NCBI GenBank assembly: GCA_040222455.1
Contig: JAVKDD010000011.1
Location: 372,001-436,000, forward strand
Reading direction: 5' to 3'
DNA length: 64,000 nt
Origin: RHLJ01 sp040222455
GTDB taxonomy: Bacteria > Bacteroidota > Rhodothermia > Balneolales > Balneolaceae
The notes below the pieces were generated by a model. The model was not told where the DNA came from, did not search any database, and worked only from the letters and a program-made list of their open reading frames with translations. Shown here piece by piece: positions 8,205 to 16,530 of this stretch (the first letter of the stretch is position 1; each line of letters begins with the position of its first letter). Both the position numbers and the translations under genes were made by a program.

Positions 8205-8730
8205 GCCCGTCTTTGCGAGGAGCGCATGCGACGAAGCAATCTCCAGGAAGGAGGCAAGATACGGGAGATCACTTCTCCGCCATCCGACGGCTCGTGAATG
8301 AACCCATTTGCGAGGAGCTCAGATTTTAATTCTGGGAAGAACAAAAAACGACGAAGCAATCTCCTTTAATATGATTAGATAGAAATTTCCAACTCAAACT
8401 TATCTTGGAGTAAAATTAGTAGTAAAAGAAAACCTGAGACTGAACATGGTGGGAAGGGAAGCAGGAGCTTCCAAGCTGCATTCCGCAGCAGAGCTACGGA
8501 ACAAGAATAAGATTTGCTCAATTAAAATTACGACTGTGAATAAAGCCCGTCATTGCGAGGAGCTCAGGTTTTAATTCTGAGAAGAACAAAAAACGACGAA
8601 GCAATCTCTATGTTACTGATGTTGTCATTCCGGCCTTGAGCCGGAATCTTTTTCTACCTATTTCCACCATTTGCAAAGAGTTCAGATTTTAATGCTGAGA
8701 GGAAATAAAACGACGAAGCAATCTCCTTTT
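8205..8730. repeat. Cluster of interspersed GCGAGGAGC/GACGAAGCAATCTC repeats
   Basis: Most of the gene-free stretch 8170-8969 is repeats. Four copies of a unit open with (TTTGCGAGGAGC) and close with (CGACGAAGCAATCTC), with different middles: 8209-8244, about 8305-8364, 8549-8608 and 8669-8725. One copy of the hairpin unit ATTCCGGC-cttga-GCCGGAAT lies at 8624-8649. The lead-in AAGATTTGCTCA...GTGAATAAAGCCCGT occurs twice (from 8168 and from 8509). The rest, 8731-8969, is AT-rich upstream DNA of the next gene with no feature I can name. Confidence 0.9.
8348..8510. repeat. About 163-bp long dispersed repeat, copy 1
   Basis: This block (end of one GACGAAGCAATCTCC unit, TAGATAGAAATTTC, then ATTAGTAGTAAAAGAAAACC to GCTACGGAAC and AATAA) recurs at 25262-25425 with only a handful of differences. 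It is nested inside the smaller repeats at both places. Confidence 0.9.
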
Positions 8731-8969
8731 ATATAATTAGATAGAAACCCTCAACCTCCTCTCAAAAAACACCTTTCTTTTTAAGTAAAGTTTTCCACAT
8801 TGGATGATTAATTTAAGTGGATAACTAAATAAGCCCTTTGCTTTCAGTTAGATAAAAGGATCATTATCCAATTTTTCTTAACACAGCCTTTACAGTTCAA
8901 AATTGAAGTCCTTCTCTCGATTTGTTAGTATAAACCTTCTTTTTATTAATTAATTCATAAGAGGCTTTT

Positions 8970-11900
8970 ATGAAACGAATTTTACTATTAATTGGGGCAG
9001 TTCTAATAATTTCGGGGACAGCTTTTGGGCAATCTACAATATACAGCCAAGATTTTGAGACCGACTTAAGTGGTTACTCTCAAACCCCATCACAGTCCCC
9101 ATCAAGTGATCCAGGAGATCAATATTTTAGTAGGGCAGAACCTTCTGATTCAGATATTTATGAGGGTGCAGTTGGACCTTACACTAATGTTACAAATAGT
9201 TGGTTATTTGTTGGTTCTAACCCAAACACGATTAATGGTGGATCTCCAGGGATTTTAAGTTTAGATGCAATTAACGTTTCTGGATTTAACGACTTAGAAT
9301 TTAGTGCTGATTGGGGGGGTGTTCCGAGTGATTGGGATGCATCTGATGAAATTCGAGTTGAGTATAATTTCGATGGAGGTTCATGGTCTACTTTATATTC
9401 TTTTTCGAGTTCAGGTACAAATTTGCCACTTAATCTAGCTGATAATGCTGTTGGAGGGGATAATACTGCAAATGGAACAACTTTAACATATGCACTTCAA
9501 AGTATTGTTTCAGATAATTTTACTACATCTGGTTCGGAGAGCACTTTAAATATCCGAATAGTTGTTGACGCAGGTGCAAACTATGAAGCTTTTGGGTTAG
9601 ATAACATTATTGTAACTGGAACAGCATCAGGCGGTTCAGCTACAAAGCTTGCTGTAACTGCAGTAAATGGCGGGGATTCACCTACAGAAGGTGCTACTTT
9701 TAGTGTGACTGTCCAAGCTCAGGATGGAGATGATAATCCTGCCAATGTTTCTGAGGATGTTGATATAACGCTTACAAAAGCTTCAGGAACAGGCTCTCTA
9801 GGAGGGACTTTAACTGGAACTATTTCAAATGGTTCAAATTCTATTACAATTTCAGGTGTAACATTTGATACTGATGGGAGTGGGATTTCGATAACTGCGG
9901 CAGATGATGCTACTAATCTAACATCGGGAACAAGCTCAACATTTTCAGTTCTTGAAGCAGCCACTAAATTAGTTTTTGAAGGTCTTCCTTCAGTAGGTTT
10001 TGATGATACACAGCTTTCTTCATTTACCGTTGAAGCACAAAGAAGTGATGATTCCGTTGATGATACTTATGATGGGACTATTACCATTTCAAAATCAACA
10101 GGTACAGGATCTATAGATGGAACTCTTTCTGTCGCTGCTTCTGAAGGTGTTGCTACATTTGATAGTGTAATTTTTGACGCTTCGGATACTTATACAATTA
10201 GCGCAACGGATGGCTCAATAAGTAGCTCTGCATCTTCAGATATAGTAATAAATGATATTTCAACAAGTGATGATTTATTCTTCTCTGAATACATTGAAGG
10301 GTCTTCTAACAATAAAGCACTTGAGATTTATAATGCTTCTGGTGCTCCAATACTTTTTAATGGTGGAGGAACAGACTATTACATAATTTTGGTGCTTTCT
10401 AACGCATCAGGTACGGAAACCTGGGCAGATGCAAATGTAAGTACATTTGATGATAATGCTTTTTTTGGTACAGATAGCGTGTATGTAATTGGGAATTCGG
10501 GTGCAAGTGCATCTATTTCAGATGTAGCTGATGAGACAAGCGGTGCGACTTTTTTCAATGGAAATGATCCAGTTGCACTTGTAAGAGATGTGAATAATAA
10601 TGGTGCCTACGATAATGGGACTGATATTATTTTAGATGTCATAGGAGAAATAGACGGTACCATGAGTTTAAGTAATGTTACTCTTGTTCGTAAGAATGGA
10701 GAGCATGAAGGCTCAGAAACATATGATTCTGATGAATGGACATCTAACTCAGAAGATACATTCAGCTTTTTAGGAAGTCACACTGCAGGTCCATTTGCAA
10801 CAATCTCAGGCACCGTAGGCTGGAGATTACTTTCTTTACCGATTGCGGATTGGGATTTATCCGATATTTCTGATGATACACCTATTCAGGGAGTTACAGG
10901 TGGTTCCAATACGTCGGCTGCCGCAAATGTTTATACCTATGATGCAAGCGGTGCATGGGAAGTCCCTGCTACAACCACAACCGAAATCCCTGAAGGTACA
11001 GGTATTGCCGTTTATTTCTTTGATAACACGACAGCGGGTAGTTCAGAACTCCCTGTAACGTTAGGTGCTACAGGTTCTGAGCCTAGTAGCGATGTAGTTG
11101 TGGATATGTATAGTGGAGCGACGGGAAGATATACCTTAGTAGGAAATCCATTTGCATCGAATGTAGACATAGCTAATGTATCGGCTAATATTGCAGTTTC
11201 TTCAAACATGACCTTCTGGGATAATACTGCGGGTTCATATACGACAGAGAATATTTCGGGTGGTTTGGTAATACAACCATGGCAAGGGTATTGGGTACAA
11301 ACGGGAGCTTCTACTGGAGGCGGTCAACTTACTTATGGCACCGCTGATAAAACCAGTTCAGCTGCTGATACTACTCATTTCGATAAAGCCAATCCTAATT
11401 CATTAAAGGAATTAAGATTTAGCATAGAAAGTAGTTATAACACGGAGAAGAATTTAACGCTTCAAGTGGCAAGTGATGCCAGCGAAGGGTGGGATACTTT
11501 TGATCTTTTAAAGCTAAACTCTTTACTCACACAAAACGTATCGGCGGCCTTTCTTGGTGATCTTGAAGGTGAGACTGTGCTGAAAGGAATTGAAGCTATT
11601 CCATCTTCTCTGGAAAGAGAAATTACGATTCCAATTATGGTTGATCTTAAAGGCGATTCTCAGACCTTAAAAATGTCTTGGTCAGGCGTAACTGAACTTC
11701 CGGATACTTGGACAGTAACACTCCATGATTATGTAACGGAAGAAAGCTTTGATTTACGTTCTGCGAATAGCTACGATTTTGAAGTGATTGTTGATGGGAC
11801 AAAAGAGAAAATGAATCCTCTAACGATATTATCTTCACCGTTAGGACAGAAGATGAAACTAAAGTCTGATCAAACGGCTAGATTTGGATTAACAATTACT

Positions 11901-12206
11901 CCAAATACGAATTCAGTAAACAACGAGCCGGGTTCAGAAGTTAAAAGCTTTGCCTTAGACCAGAACTATCCAAATCCATTCAACCCAACTACCACGATCA
12001 ATTATAGTGTGGAGAATACTGGAGCGGTTACGTTGAGTGTGTATAACTTAATGGGACAGAAAGTAGCCGAGTTGGTTAATGAGACCAAATCAGCGGGAAG
12101 TTACAACGTAACGTGGAATGCTTCGCAAGCGGCAAGTGGCATGTATTATTACCGACTGGAAGCAGGCGGACAAGTACTTACCCGAAAAATGACTTTAATC
12201 AAATAA
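8970..12206 (+). CDS. Large T9SS-exported multidomain protein with lamin-tail-like domain
   Basis: 1078 residues: signal peptide (MKRILLLIGAVLIISGTAFGQ); a beta-rich N-terminal domain (about 25-215, DFETDLSGYS...FGLDNIIVTG, similar in style to cleaved-adhesin/CBM-like jelly rolls); two Ig-like Big_1-style modules (about 222-325 and 330-430); a lamin-tail-like domain (about 432-600, DDLFFSEYIEGSSNNKALEIY); and a 466-residue C-terminal region from about 612 that ends in a type A T9SS sorting domain (NYPNPFNPTTTINYSV...GMYYYRLEAGGQVLTRKM). It should be secreted or surface-anchored by the type IX system. The last 466 residues are closely duplicated in the protein at 12896. No catalytic motif was recognised. 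Confidence 0.85.
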   Translation: MKRILLLIGAVLIISGTAFGQSTIYSQDFETDLSGYSQTPSQSPSSDPGDQYFSRAEPSDSDIYEGAVGPYTNVTNSWLFVGSNPNTINGGSPGILSLDAINVSGFNDLEFSADWGGVPSDWDASDEIRVEYNFDGGSWSTLYSFSSSGTNLPLNLADNAVGGDNTANGTTLTYALQSIVSDNFTTSGSESTLNIRIVVDAGANYEAFGLDNIIVTGTASGGSATKLAVTAVNGGDSPTEGATFSVTVQAQDGDDNPANVSEDVDITLTKASGTGSLGGTLTGTISNGSNSITISGVTFDTDGSGISITAADDATNLTSGTSSTFSVLEAATKLVFEGLPSVGFDDTQLSSFTVEAQRSDDSVDDTYDGTITISKSTGTGSIDGTLSVAASEGVATFDSVIFDASDTYTISATDGSISSSASSDIVINDISTSDDLFFSEYIEGSSNNKALEIYNASGAPILFNGGGTDYYIILVLSNASGTETWADANVSTFDDNAFFGTDSVYVIGNSGASASISDVADETSGATFFNGNDPVALVRDVNNNGAYDNGTDIILDVIGEIDGTMSLSNVTLVRKNGEHEGSETYDSDEWTSNSEDTFSFLGSHTAGPFATISGTVGWRLLSLPIADWDLSDISDDTPIQGVTGGSNTSAAANVYTYDASGAWEVPATTTTEIPEGTGIAVYFFDNTTAGSSELPVTLGATGSEPSSDVVVDMYSGATGRYTLVGNPFASNVDIANVSANIAVSSNMTFWDNTAGSYTTENISGGLVIQPWQGYWVQTGASTGGGQLTYGTADKTSSAADTTHFDKANPNSLKELRFSIESSYNTEKNLTLQVASDASEGWDTFDLLKLNSLLTQNVSAAFLGDLEGETVLKGIEAIPSSLEREITIPIMVDLKGDSQTLKMSWSGVTELPDTWTVTLHDYVTEESFDLRSANSYDFEVIVDGTKEKMNPLTILSSPLGQKMKLKSDQTARFGLTITPNTNSVNNEPGSEVKSFALDQNYPNPFNPTTTINYSVENTGAVTLSVYNLMGQKVAELVNETKSAGSYNVTWNASQAASGMYYYRLEAGGQVLTRKMTLIK

Positions 12207-12276
12207 TTCAAAATGAAAAATTCAAGATTAAAAATTGGGTTCAAAGCATCTCCAATTTTTAATTTTAAATTTTGAA
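12207..12276. repeat. AT-rich inverted repeat between the T9SS gene and the PID-CTERM gene, copy 1
   Basis: TTCAAAATGAAAAATTCAAG and TTAAAAATTGG face CCAATTTTTAA and TTTTAAATTTTGAA across a short loop, an imperfect stem of about 28 bases. It directly follows the stop of the large gene. It could attenuate transcription into the small gene or protect the upstream mRNA end. The same sequence occurs at 14999-15068. Confidence 0.75.
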
Positions 12277-12298
12277 TCCTTAATTCAAAAAAAAAAAA

Positions 12299-12499
12299 AT
12301 GAAATTTCTACTCTATACCCTCATCACACTAACAATACTTTTATTAGTAACCGCAGTAACGATGGCTCAACCGGGCTTACCGGGAGCGCCAAGCCAAGCG
12401 CCCATTGATGGTGGACTGACCTTACTTGCTGCGGCAGGTGGAGCGTATGCCATCAAGAAGCTTCGCGACAAGAAGAAAGAAGACAACATCGATCTTTAA
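12299..12499 (+). CDS. Small PID-CTERM-like membrane/surface protein, copy 1
   Basis: 66 residues: an N-terminal signal/membrane segment (MKFLLYTLITLTILLLVTAVTMAQ), a short linker PGLPGAPSQ, the motif APIDGGLTLLAAAGGAYAIKKL, and a charged tail. The PIDGGL + small hydrophobic helix + basic cluster layout is that of the PID-CTERM putative sorting signals described in Bacteroidota, so little else than the sorting signal is left in this protein. The ATG is the last A of a run of 13 As, so no Shine-Dalgarno is present. It follows the T9SS gene by 92 bases and is duplicated at 15088. Confidence 0.75.
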   Translation: MKFLLYTLITLTILLLVTAVTMAQPGLPGAPSQAPIDGGLTLLAAAGGAYAIKKLRDKKKEDNIDL

Positions 12500-12501
12500 C
12501 G

Positions 12502-12660
12502 TCTTTGCGAGGAGCGCATGCGACGAAGCAATCTCTAAGTTACTGATGGTGTCATTCCGGCCTTGAGCCGGAATCTGTTTCTACCTATTTCCACCAAATG
12601 CAAGGGAGTAAGCGTAGCACGACCGCGGCAATCTCCCGATCAAAACCCTGAGATTACTTC
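12502..12660. repeat. Interspersed repeat cluster 2
   Basis: Right after the small gene come one complete GCGAGGAGCGCATGCGACG unit ending CAATCTC (12502-12536), the ATTCCGGC hairpin unit (12551-12576) and a diverged unit (ATGCAAGGGAGTAAGCG...CGCGGCAATCTCC, about 12597-12640). Together with the terminator at 12691 and AT-rich DNA from 12721, this fills the gene-free stretch 12500-12895. Confidence 0.85.
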
Positions 12661-12688
12661 ACTCCGCACGTAAAGTTGTATAATTTTA

Positions 12689-12721
12689 CAAAAAGGCAAT
12701 CCAATTCGGATTGCCTTTTTT
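12689..12721 (+). terminator. Strong intrinsic terminator after the first T9SS/PID-CTERM pair
   Basis: The 12-base arms AAAAGGCAATCC (12691-12702) and GGATTGCCTTTT (12708-12719), with a 5-base loop and a T run, form a classic hairpin terminator. Its core CAATCCAATTCGGATTG reappears at 16160-16182 downstream of the second pair. Confidence 0.85.
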
Positions 12722-12895
12722 GCTTCTGCTCATTTAAAGGCACTCATTTCTCTAAAAGTAGTTATATGCTCAAATTTCGCGCTTGTGCCATTGATACAAA
12801 TTGCATTTCTTATGTAAGCGGTTACATAGCTATCTAGGTACATATAAAAGGGCTTTCCGTTGATATTAAAATTTTTAAACTAATCTTCAAGATTT

Positions 12896-14998
12896 ATGAA
12901 AAAAGCTACAAAATTAAGTCTGCTCACTTTTTTGGTGGTAGTACTTGGAATAAACTTAAGTCATGCTCAAATTAGTTATTCAGGTAATAGTGAGTCAGGT
13001 TTTGGTGGAACAATTGGTGGTTCAACTCTTTCATTGAGTACTGATGGAACTACTATTACTGGAACCCTAACGAAGGGGGCAGGTGATTTTAATGATACGT
13101 TTGTGATTTACATTTCAAATGGTAATTCTGGACGAAGTACAATTGGTACTGAAGTAAATGATAGAGCGGATGCTAATAGGGCTGCAATATCATATATGGA
13201 AGCAGGTACAGGGAAAATCCTTACATTTCCAAGTGGATTTGAAGCAACTCATGCAATTGCAATTAATACTGGCTTTGGGGGACTTTGGTCTATTCCTAAT
13301 TCAGGTTCTATAGCAAATAACGGATTAACTTTTGTTACGGGCTTAGGAGGTGATGGTAAACCTTCATCTTCTACTGATGCTAGCTTTACTTTTAGTTTTG
13401 ACTTTAGTGATATTGGGCTAAATGATAATGGCGGAAATGGATTTAGTTTTGTTGCAACATATTTAAATCCTTGGGGAGGTGATAGTAATCTCGGTTTTGC
13501 TTCAAATGAAGGATTTGGATCTGGTTTCCCTGGAAGTAATATTGGACAAGAAAATGTTACACTTACTGGTTTTGAAAGTTATGCAAGAGTTTATATTTCA
13601 GGTTCCGCAGGCTGGAGATTATTATCGCTTCCAAAAACAGGCGGAACAGTAGAAGATATTTCGGATGATACAGCGATTCAGGGAATTACTGGTGGAGATA
13701 ATGCATTAACGGATGCCAATTTCTATATCTATGATTCGAATGGTGACTTTGATGAGCCTACTAATGTTTCTACGGCATGGGGCGACGGCTTGGGGTTTGC
13801 GGTTTATTTTTACAACAATACAACGGCGGGAAGTTCTACCTTACCGATTACTTTAGGGGTATCAGGGGCTGAGCCTGCAAGCGATGTAGTGGTCGATTTA
13901 TATAGTGGCGCAACCGGGCGTTATACCTTAGTTGGAAATCCCTTTGCCTCCAATGTAGATTTAGCGAATGTAGGGGCAAATATTGCGATAAGCTCAAACA
14001 TGACGTTCTGGGATAATACGGCAGGTTCGTATACAACGGAGAATATTTCTGGTGGATTAGTAATCCAGCCATGGCAAGGTTATTGGGTGCAAACGTCAGC
14101 GTCAACGGGAGGCGGTCAACTTACTTATGGTACCGCTGATAAAACAAGTTCAGCCGCTGATACTACGCATTTTGATAAGGCGAGTCCAACTGCGCTTAAG
14201 GAGTTGAAATTTACTATTGAGAGTAGTTATAACACCGAGAACAATTTAACGCTCCAGGTTGCGAATGATGCAACGGAAGGATGGGATTCGTATGATCTAT
14301 TAAAACTTGGATCCTTACTTCCTCAGCATGTTTCAGCAGCCTTTATGGGTTCTCTGGAAGGAGAGTCAGTGCTAAAAGGAATTGAGTCGATACCATTTTC
14401 TTTAGAAAGAGAAATCACGTTACCAATTATGGTTGACTTAGTTGGAGAATCGCAAACGTTGAAAATGAATTGGGAAGGAGTATCAGCGCTTCCAGAGTCT
14501 TGGTCAATCACATTCCATGATTATGAGGCTGAAGAAAGCTTTGATCTACGTTCTGCAAGCAGTTATGATTTTGACGTTATTGTAAAAGGTTCAAATGAAA
14601 AAGTGAACCCACTAACGATATTATCTTCGCCATTAGGACAGAAGATGAAGCTTAAATCAGATCAGACTGCGCGTTTTGGAATTACTATCACACCAAGTAC
14701 CACTTCGGTAACGAACGAGCCCGGTACAGAAATCAAAGGCTTTGCCTTAGAGCAAAACTATCCGAATCCATTCAACCCAACTACCACCATTAACTACAGT
14801 GTAGAGAACAGTGGAGCGGTGAGCTTGAGTGTGTACAACCTAATGGGACAAAAAGTAGCGGAGTTGGTTAATGAGACCAAATCAGCAGGAAGCTACAATG
14901 TTACCTGGAATGCTTCGCAAGCGGCAAGTGGTATGTACTATTACCGACTCGAAGCCGGTGGACAAGTTCTTACCCGAAAAATGACTCTAATCAAATAA
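12896..14998 (+). CDS. T9SS-exported surface protein, paralogue of the 8970 gene product
   Basis: 700 residues: signal peptide (MKKATKLSLLTFLVVVLGINLSHAQ); a glycine/serine-rich beta domain (about 26-228) unlike the first protein's N terminus; then, from about residue 234, the same 466-residue module as in the upstream paralogue (SGSAGWRLLSLP...), ending in the type A T9SS sorting domain NYPNPFNPTTTINYSV...MTLIK. The shared part between the N-terminal domain and the sorting tail (about 320 residues, containing NPFASNV and QPWQGYWVQ) is probably a surface module typical of this lineage. The unique N terminus suggests domain shuffling onto a conserved export cassette. No enzyme motif seen. Confidence 0.85.
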   Translation: MKKATKLSLLTFLVVVLGINLSHAQISYSGNSESGFGGTIGGSTLSLSTDGTTITGTLTKGAGDFNDTFVIYISNGNSGRSTIGTEVNDRADANRAAISYMEAGTGKILTFPSGFEATHAIAINTGFGGLWSIPNSGSIANNGLTFVTGLGGDGKPSSSTDASFTFSFDFSDIGLNDNGGNGFSFVATYLNPWGGDSNLGFASNEGFGSGFPGSNIGQENVTLTGFESYARVYISGSAGWRLLSLPKTGGTVEDISDDTAIQGITGGDNALTDANFYIYDSNGDFDEPTNVSTAWGDGLGFAVYFYNNTTAGSSTLPITLGVSGAEPASDVVVDLYSGATGRYTLVGNPFASNVDLANVGANIAISSNMTFWDNTAGSYTTENISGGLVIQPWQGYWVQTSASTGGGQLTYGTADKTSSAADTTHFDKASPTALKELKFTIESSYNTENNLTLQVANDATEGWDSYDLLKLGSLLPQHVSAAFMGSLEGESVLKGIESIPFSLEREITLPIMVDLVGESQTLKMNWEGVSALPESWSITFHDYEAEESFDLRSASSYDFDVIVKGSNEKVNPLTILSSPLGQKMKLKSDQTARFGITITPSTTSVTNEPGTEIKGFALEQNYPNPFNPTTTINYSVENSGAVSLSVYNLMGQKVAELVNETKSAGSYNVTWNASQAASGMYYYRLEAGGQVLTRKMTLIK

Positions 14999-15068
14999 TT
15001 CAAAATGAAAAATTCAAGATTAAAAATTGGGTTCAAAGCATCTCCAATTTTTAATTTTAAATTTTGAA
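14999..15068. repeat. AT-rich inverted repeat, copy 2
   Basis: Same as 12207-12276: facing arms TTCAAAATGAAAAATTCAAG / TTTTAAATTTTGAA between the T9SS gene stop and the small gene. Confidence 0.75.
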
Positions 15069-15087
15069 TCCTTAATTCAAAAAAAAA

Positions 15088-15288
15088 ATGAAATTTCTAC
15101 TCTATACCCTCATCACACTAACAATACTTTTATTAGTAACCGCAGTAACGATGGCTCAACCGGGCTTGCCATCTGCGCCGAGCCAAGCGCCCATTGATGG
15201 TGGACTGACCTTACTTGCTGCGGCAGGTGGGGCGTATGCTATCAAGAAGCTTCGCGACAAGAAGAAAGAAGACAACATCGATCTTTAA
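15088..15288 (+). CDS. Small PID-CTERM-like protein, copy 2
   Basis: 66 residues, one residue different from copy 1 (PGLPSAPSQ). It has the same signal segment, the APIDGGLTLLAAAGGAYAIKKL sorting-like motif and the charged tail RDKKKEDNIDL. The ATG is the last A of a run of 10 As (13 in copy 1). It is paired with the T9SS protein gene ending at 14998. The repeated pairing suggests the small protein works with, or is sorted together with, the large secreted protein; this is inference. Confidence 0.75.
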   Translation: MKFLLYTLITLTILLLVTAVTMAQPGLPSAPSQAPIDGGLTLLAAAGGAYAIKKLRDKKKEDNIDL

Positions 15289-15289
15289 T

Positions 15290-15571
15290 GTCTTTGCGAG
15301 GAGCGCATGCGACGAAGTAATCTCCTGATTAAGACGAGGAGTTAGGTAACGCACGACGAAGCAATCTCTAAGTTACTGATGGTGTCATTCCGGCCCTGAG
15401 CCGGAATCTGTCTTTAACGTCTTTGCGAGGAGCTAGTTATTTTGATGAGGTTAGATAATTAGAACGACGAAGCAATCTCCTGATTAAAGTCAAAGTCACT
15501 GAGATCACTTCACCGCCAACCGGCGGCTCGTGAATGAATCCTTTACGAAGAACGCATGCGACGAAGCAATC
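15290..15571. repeat. Interspersed repeat cluster 3
   Basis: Contains GCGAGGAGCGCATGCGACG units at about 15290-15325 and 15541-15571, GACGAAGCAATCTC units ending near 15368 and 15480, and the ATTCCGGC hairpin unit at 15384-15408. An 80-base piece (15401-15480, with CTTTGCGAGGAGCTAGTTAT and TTTGATGAGGTTAGATAATT) recurs almost exactly at 25201-25280. Confidence 0.9.
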
Positions 15572-15621
15572 TTTTTGAATTGAGCTGGGAGTTTTCCCCT
15601 CAGAAATAAATATTTGTACTA

Positions 15622-15658
15622 AAAGATGAGTCTTAGTTTTTTACTTAGACTCATCTTT
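15622..15658 (-). terminator. Hairpin overlapping the 3' end of a small gene
   Basis: The 12-base perfect arms AAAGATGAGTCT (15622-15633) and AGACTCATCTTT (15647-15658) include the last codons of the 55-residue gene; its stop codon sits in the loop. Four Ts follow on the minus strand. It is probably the terminator of the two-gene unit. Confidence 0.65.
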
Positions 15659-15808
15659 AATTTTAATATTTCTTCTTCTAATATCAGTATCACGTTGATC
15701 CTTCATTTGCTGTAACTCTTTCATCGTGAAGGCAACCCCGATGAGAAATATGATGGTTATTCCTATCCCAAATACAAGGACGCCTAAATCGCCAGTTAAA
15801 TCACCCAT
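15641..15808 (-). CDS. Tiny membrane protein (55 aa), CcoQ-like size, unknown function
   Basis: MGDLTGDLGVLVFGIGITII, then FLIGVAFTMKELQQMKDQR and a charged tail ending IKIKDESK. There is one transmembrane helix near the N terminus followed by a basic/acidic cytoplasmic tail. Its ATGGGTGA start overlaps the TGA stop of the next small gene upstream on the same strand, strong support that both are real and translated together. No family recognised. It could be a small subunit of a larger membrane complex. Confidence 0.65.
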   Translation of the reverse strand: MGDLTGDLGVLVFGIGITIIFLIGVAFTMKELQQMKDQRDTDIRRRNIKIKDESK

Positions 15809-15974
15809 TAAGTTCACCTTGTTTCATTTTAATATAGTTACCAAATCCAAGCAGTGATGGCACCCATATTCCTATGAATAGGCCTGCATCTTTATCTACC
15901 ATAAACCAGAAATAAATAGATAAAATCATTGATGCTAATGCAGAACCAAGTATAAATAGATCAGACTTTTTCAT
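15801..15974 (-). CDS. Tiny membrane protein (57 aa), unknown function
   Basis: MKKSDLFILGSALASMILSI, then YFWFMVDKDAGLFIGIWVPS and LLGFGNYIKMKQGELNG. Two hydrophobic segments with a short acidic turn (VDKDAG) suggest a helical hairpin in the membrane. It overlaps the downstream 55-residue gene by 8 bases. The pattern resembles small two-TM proteins often seen beside other genes in this phylum, but no named family is recognised. Confidence 0.7.
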   Translation of the reverse strand: MKKSDLFILGSALASMILSIYFWFMVDKDAGLFIGIWVPSLLGFGNYIKMKQGELNG

Positions 15975-16530
15975 GTAATATATCTTTTGTTAAATTTTTG
16001 TACTGCTATAAAACAGTTCAAGTCTTTAATCATTCCATTTTCTATTTATGTATGCTTCCTAGTTGTTTTAACAATGCCCGTTATTAGATAAGGCAAAACT
16101 AAAAGCCAATCACTAGTTGATAACTTTACCATACTCACAGCGACTTCCTTAATATTAAAATTCAATCCAATTCGGATTGAATTTTTCATTTCTGTTCATT
16201 TATACACACACACATTTTTCAAAGAAATCATAAATCTGTAGGTCATTCTTTCATACTAAGTATAGTAATAGAATGTCTTTAAAGACATAAAACTGTTTTT
16301 ACATATAATTCACAATCTAGCTTATATGAAGTTGGGAATAATAGGAGATGAATTTTCAATTTTTTTTGAAAATCAAATCCTTTTAACCTGTTGAGAGGCA
16401 ACAGAATAAAGGAATTAAAATTGTCTAAGTCTATTTAATTAATACACATAGAGTCTATAAATGGAACGTAATTTATAGGTGCCTAGTTTAGTAGATCATC
16501 AATTATGATATTTAACTAATAAAACTAGCT
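15975..16530. other. Gene-free stretch upstream of the rhodopsin gene
   Basis: About 556 bases. It holds a hairpin at 16157-16185 (arms AAAATTCAATCC / GGATTGAATTTT, same core as the terminator at 12691) and an ACACACACAC tract near 16204. The rest is AT-rich and presumably contains the promoters of the rhodopsin gene (plus) and of the small membrane genes (minus). I could not fix any promoter with confidence. Confidence 0.5.
16157..16187 (+). terminator. Hairpin related to the 12691 terminator
   Basis: The 12-base arms AAAATTCAATCC and GGATTGAATTTT share the core CAATCCAATTCGGATTG with the terminator at 12691, and TCATTTCTGTTCATTTA follows as in the first copy. It is likely the ancestral terminator of the second T9SS/PID-CTERM pair, now separated from it by repeats and the two small genes. 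Confidence 0.6.

Larger units (their letters stand above)
10803..12499 (+). repeat. Segmental duplication, copy 1 (C-terminal module plus small gene)
   Basis: About 1.7 kb, from the codons for ISGTVGWRLLSLP to the end of the 66-residue gene, is duplicated at 13596-15288. The encoded C-terminal modules have the same length (466 residues), and the intergenic stretch between large and small gene is the same base for base apart from the length of an A run. The intergenic and small-gene parts are more alike than the large ORFs, which suggests recent gene conversion or selection there. Confidence 0.9.
13596..15288 (+). repeat. Segmental duplication, copy 2
   Basis: Partner of 10803-12499. It contains the 466-residue C-terminal module, the AT-rich inverted repeat and the 66-residue gene. 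The small proteins of the two copies differ only at the linker (PGLPGAPSQ versus PGLPSAPSQ). Confidence 0.9.

Noticed and set aside
8177..8359. Minus-strand reading frame of 60 codons in the repeat cluster
   Set aside because: It is composed of the interspersed repeats themselves and is not maintained in other copies.
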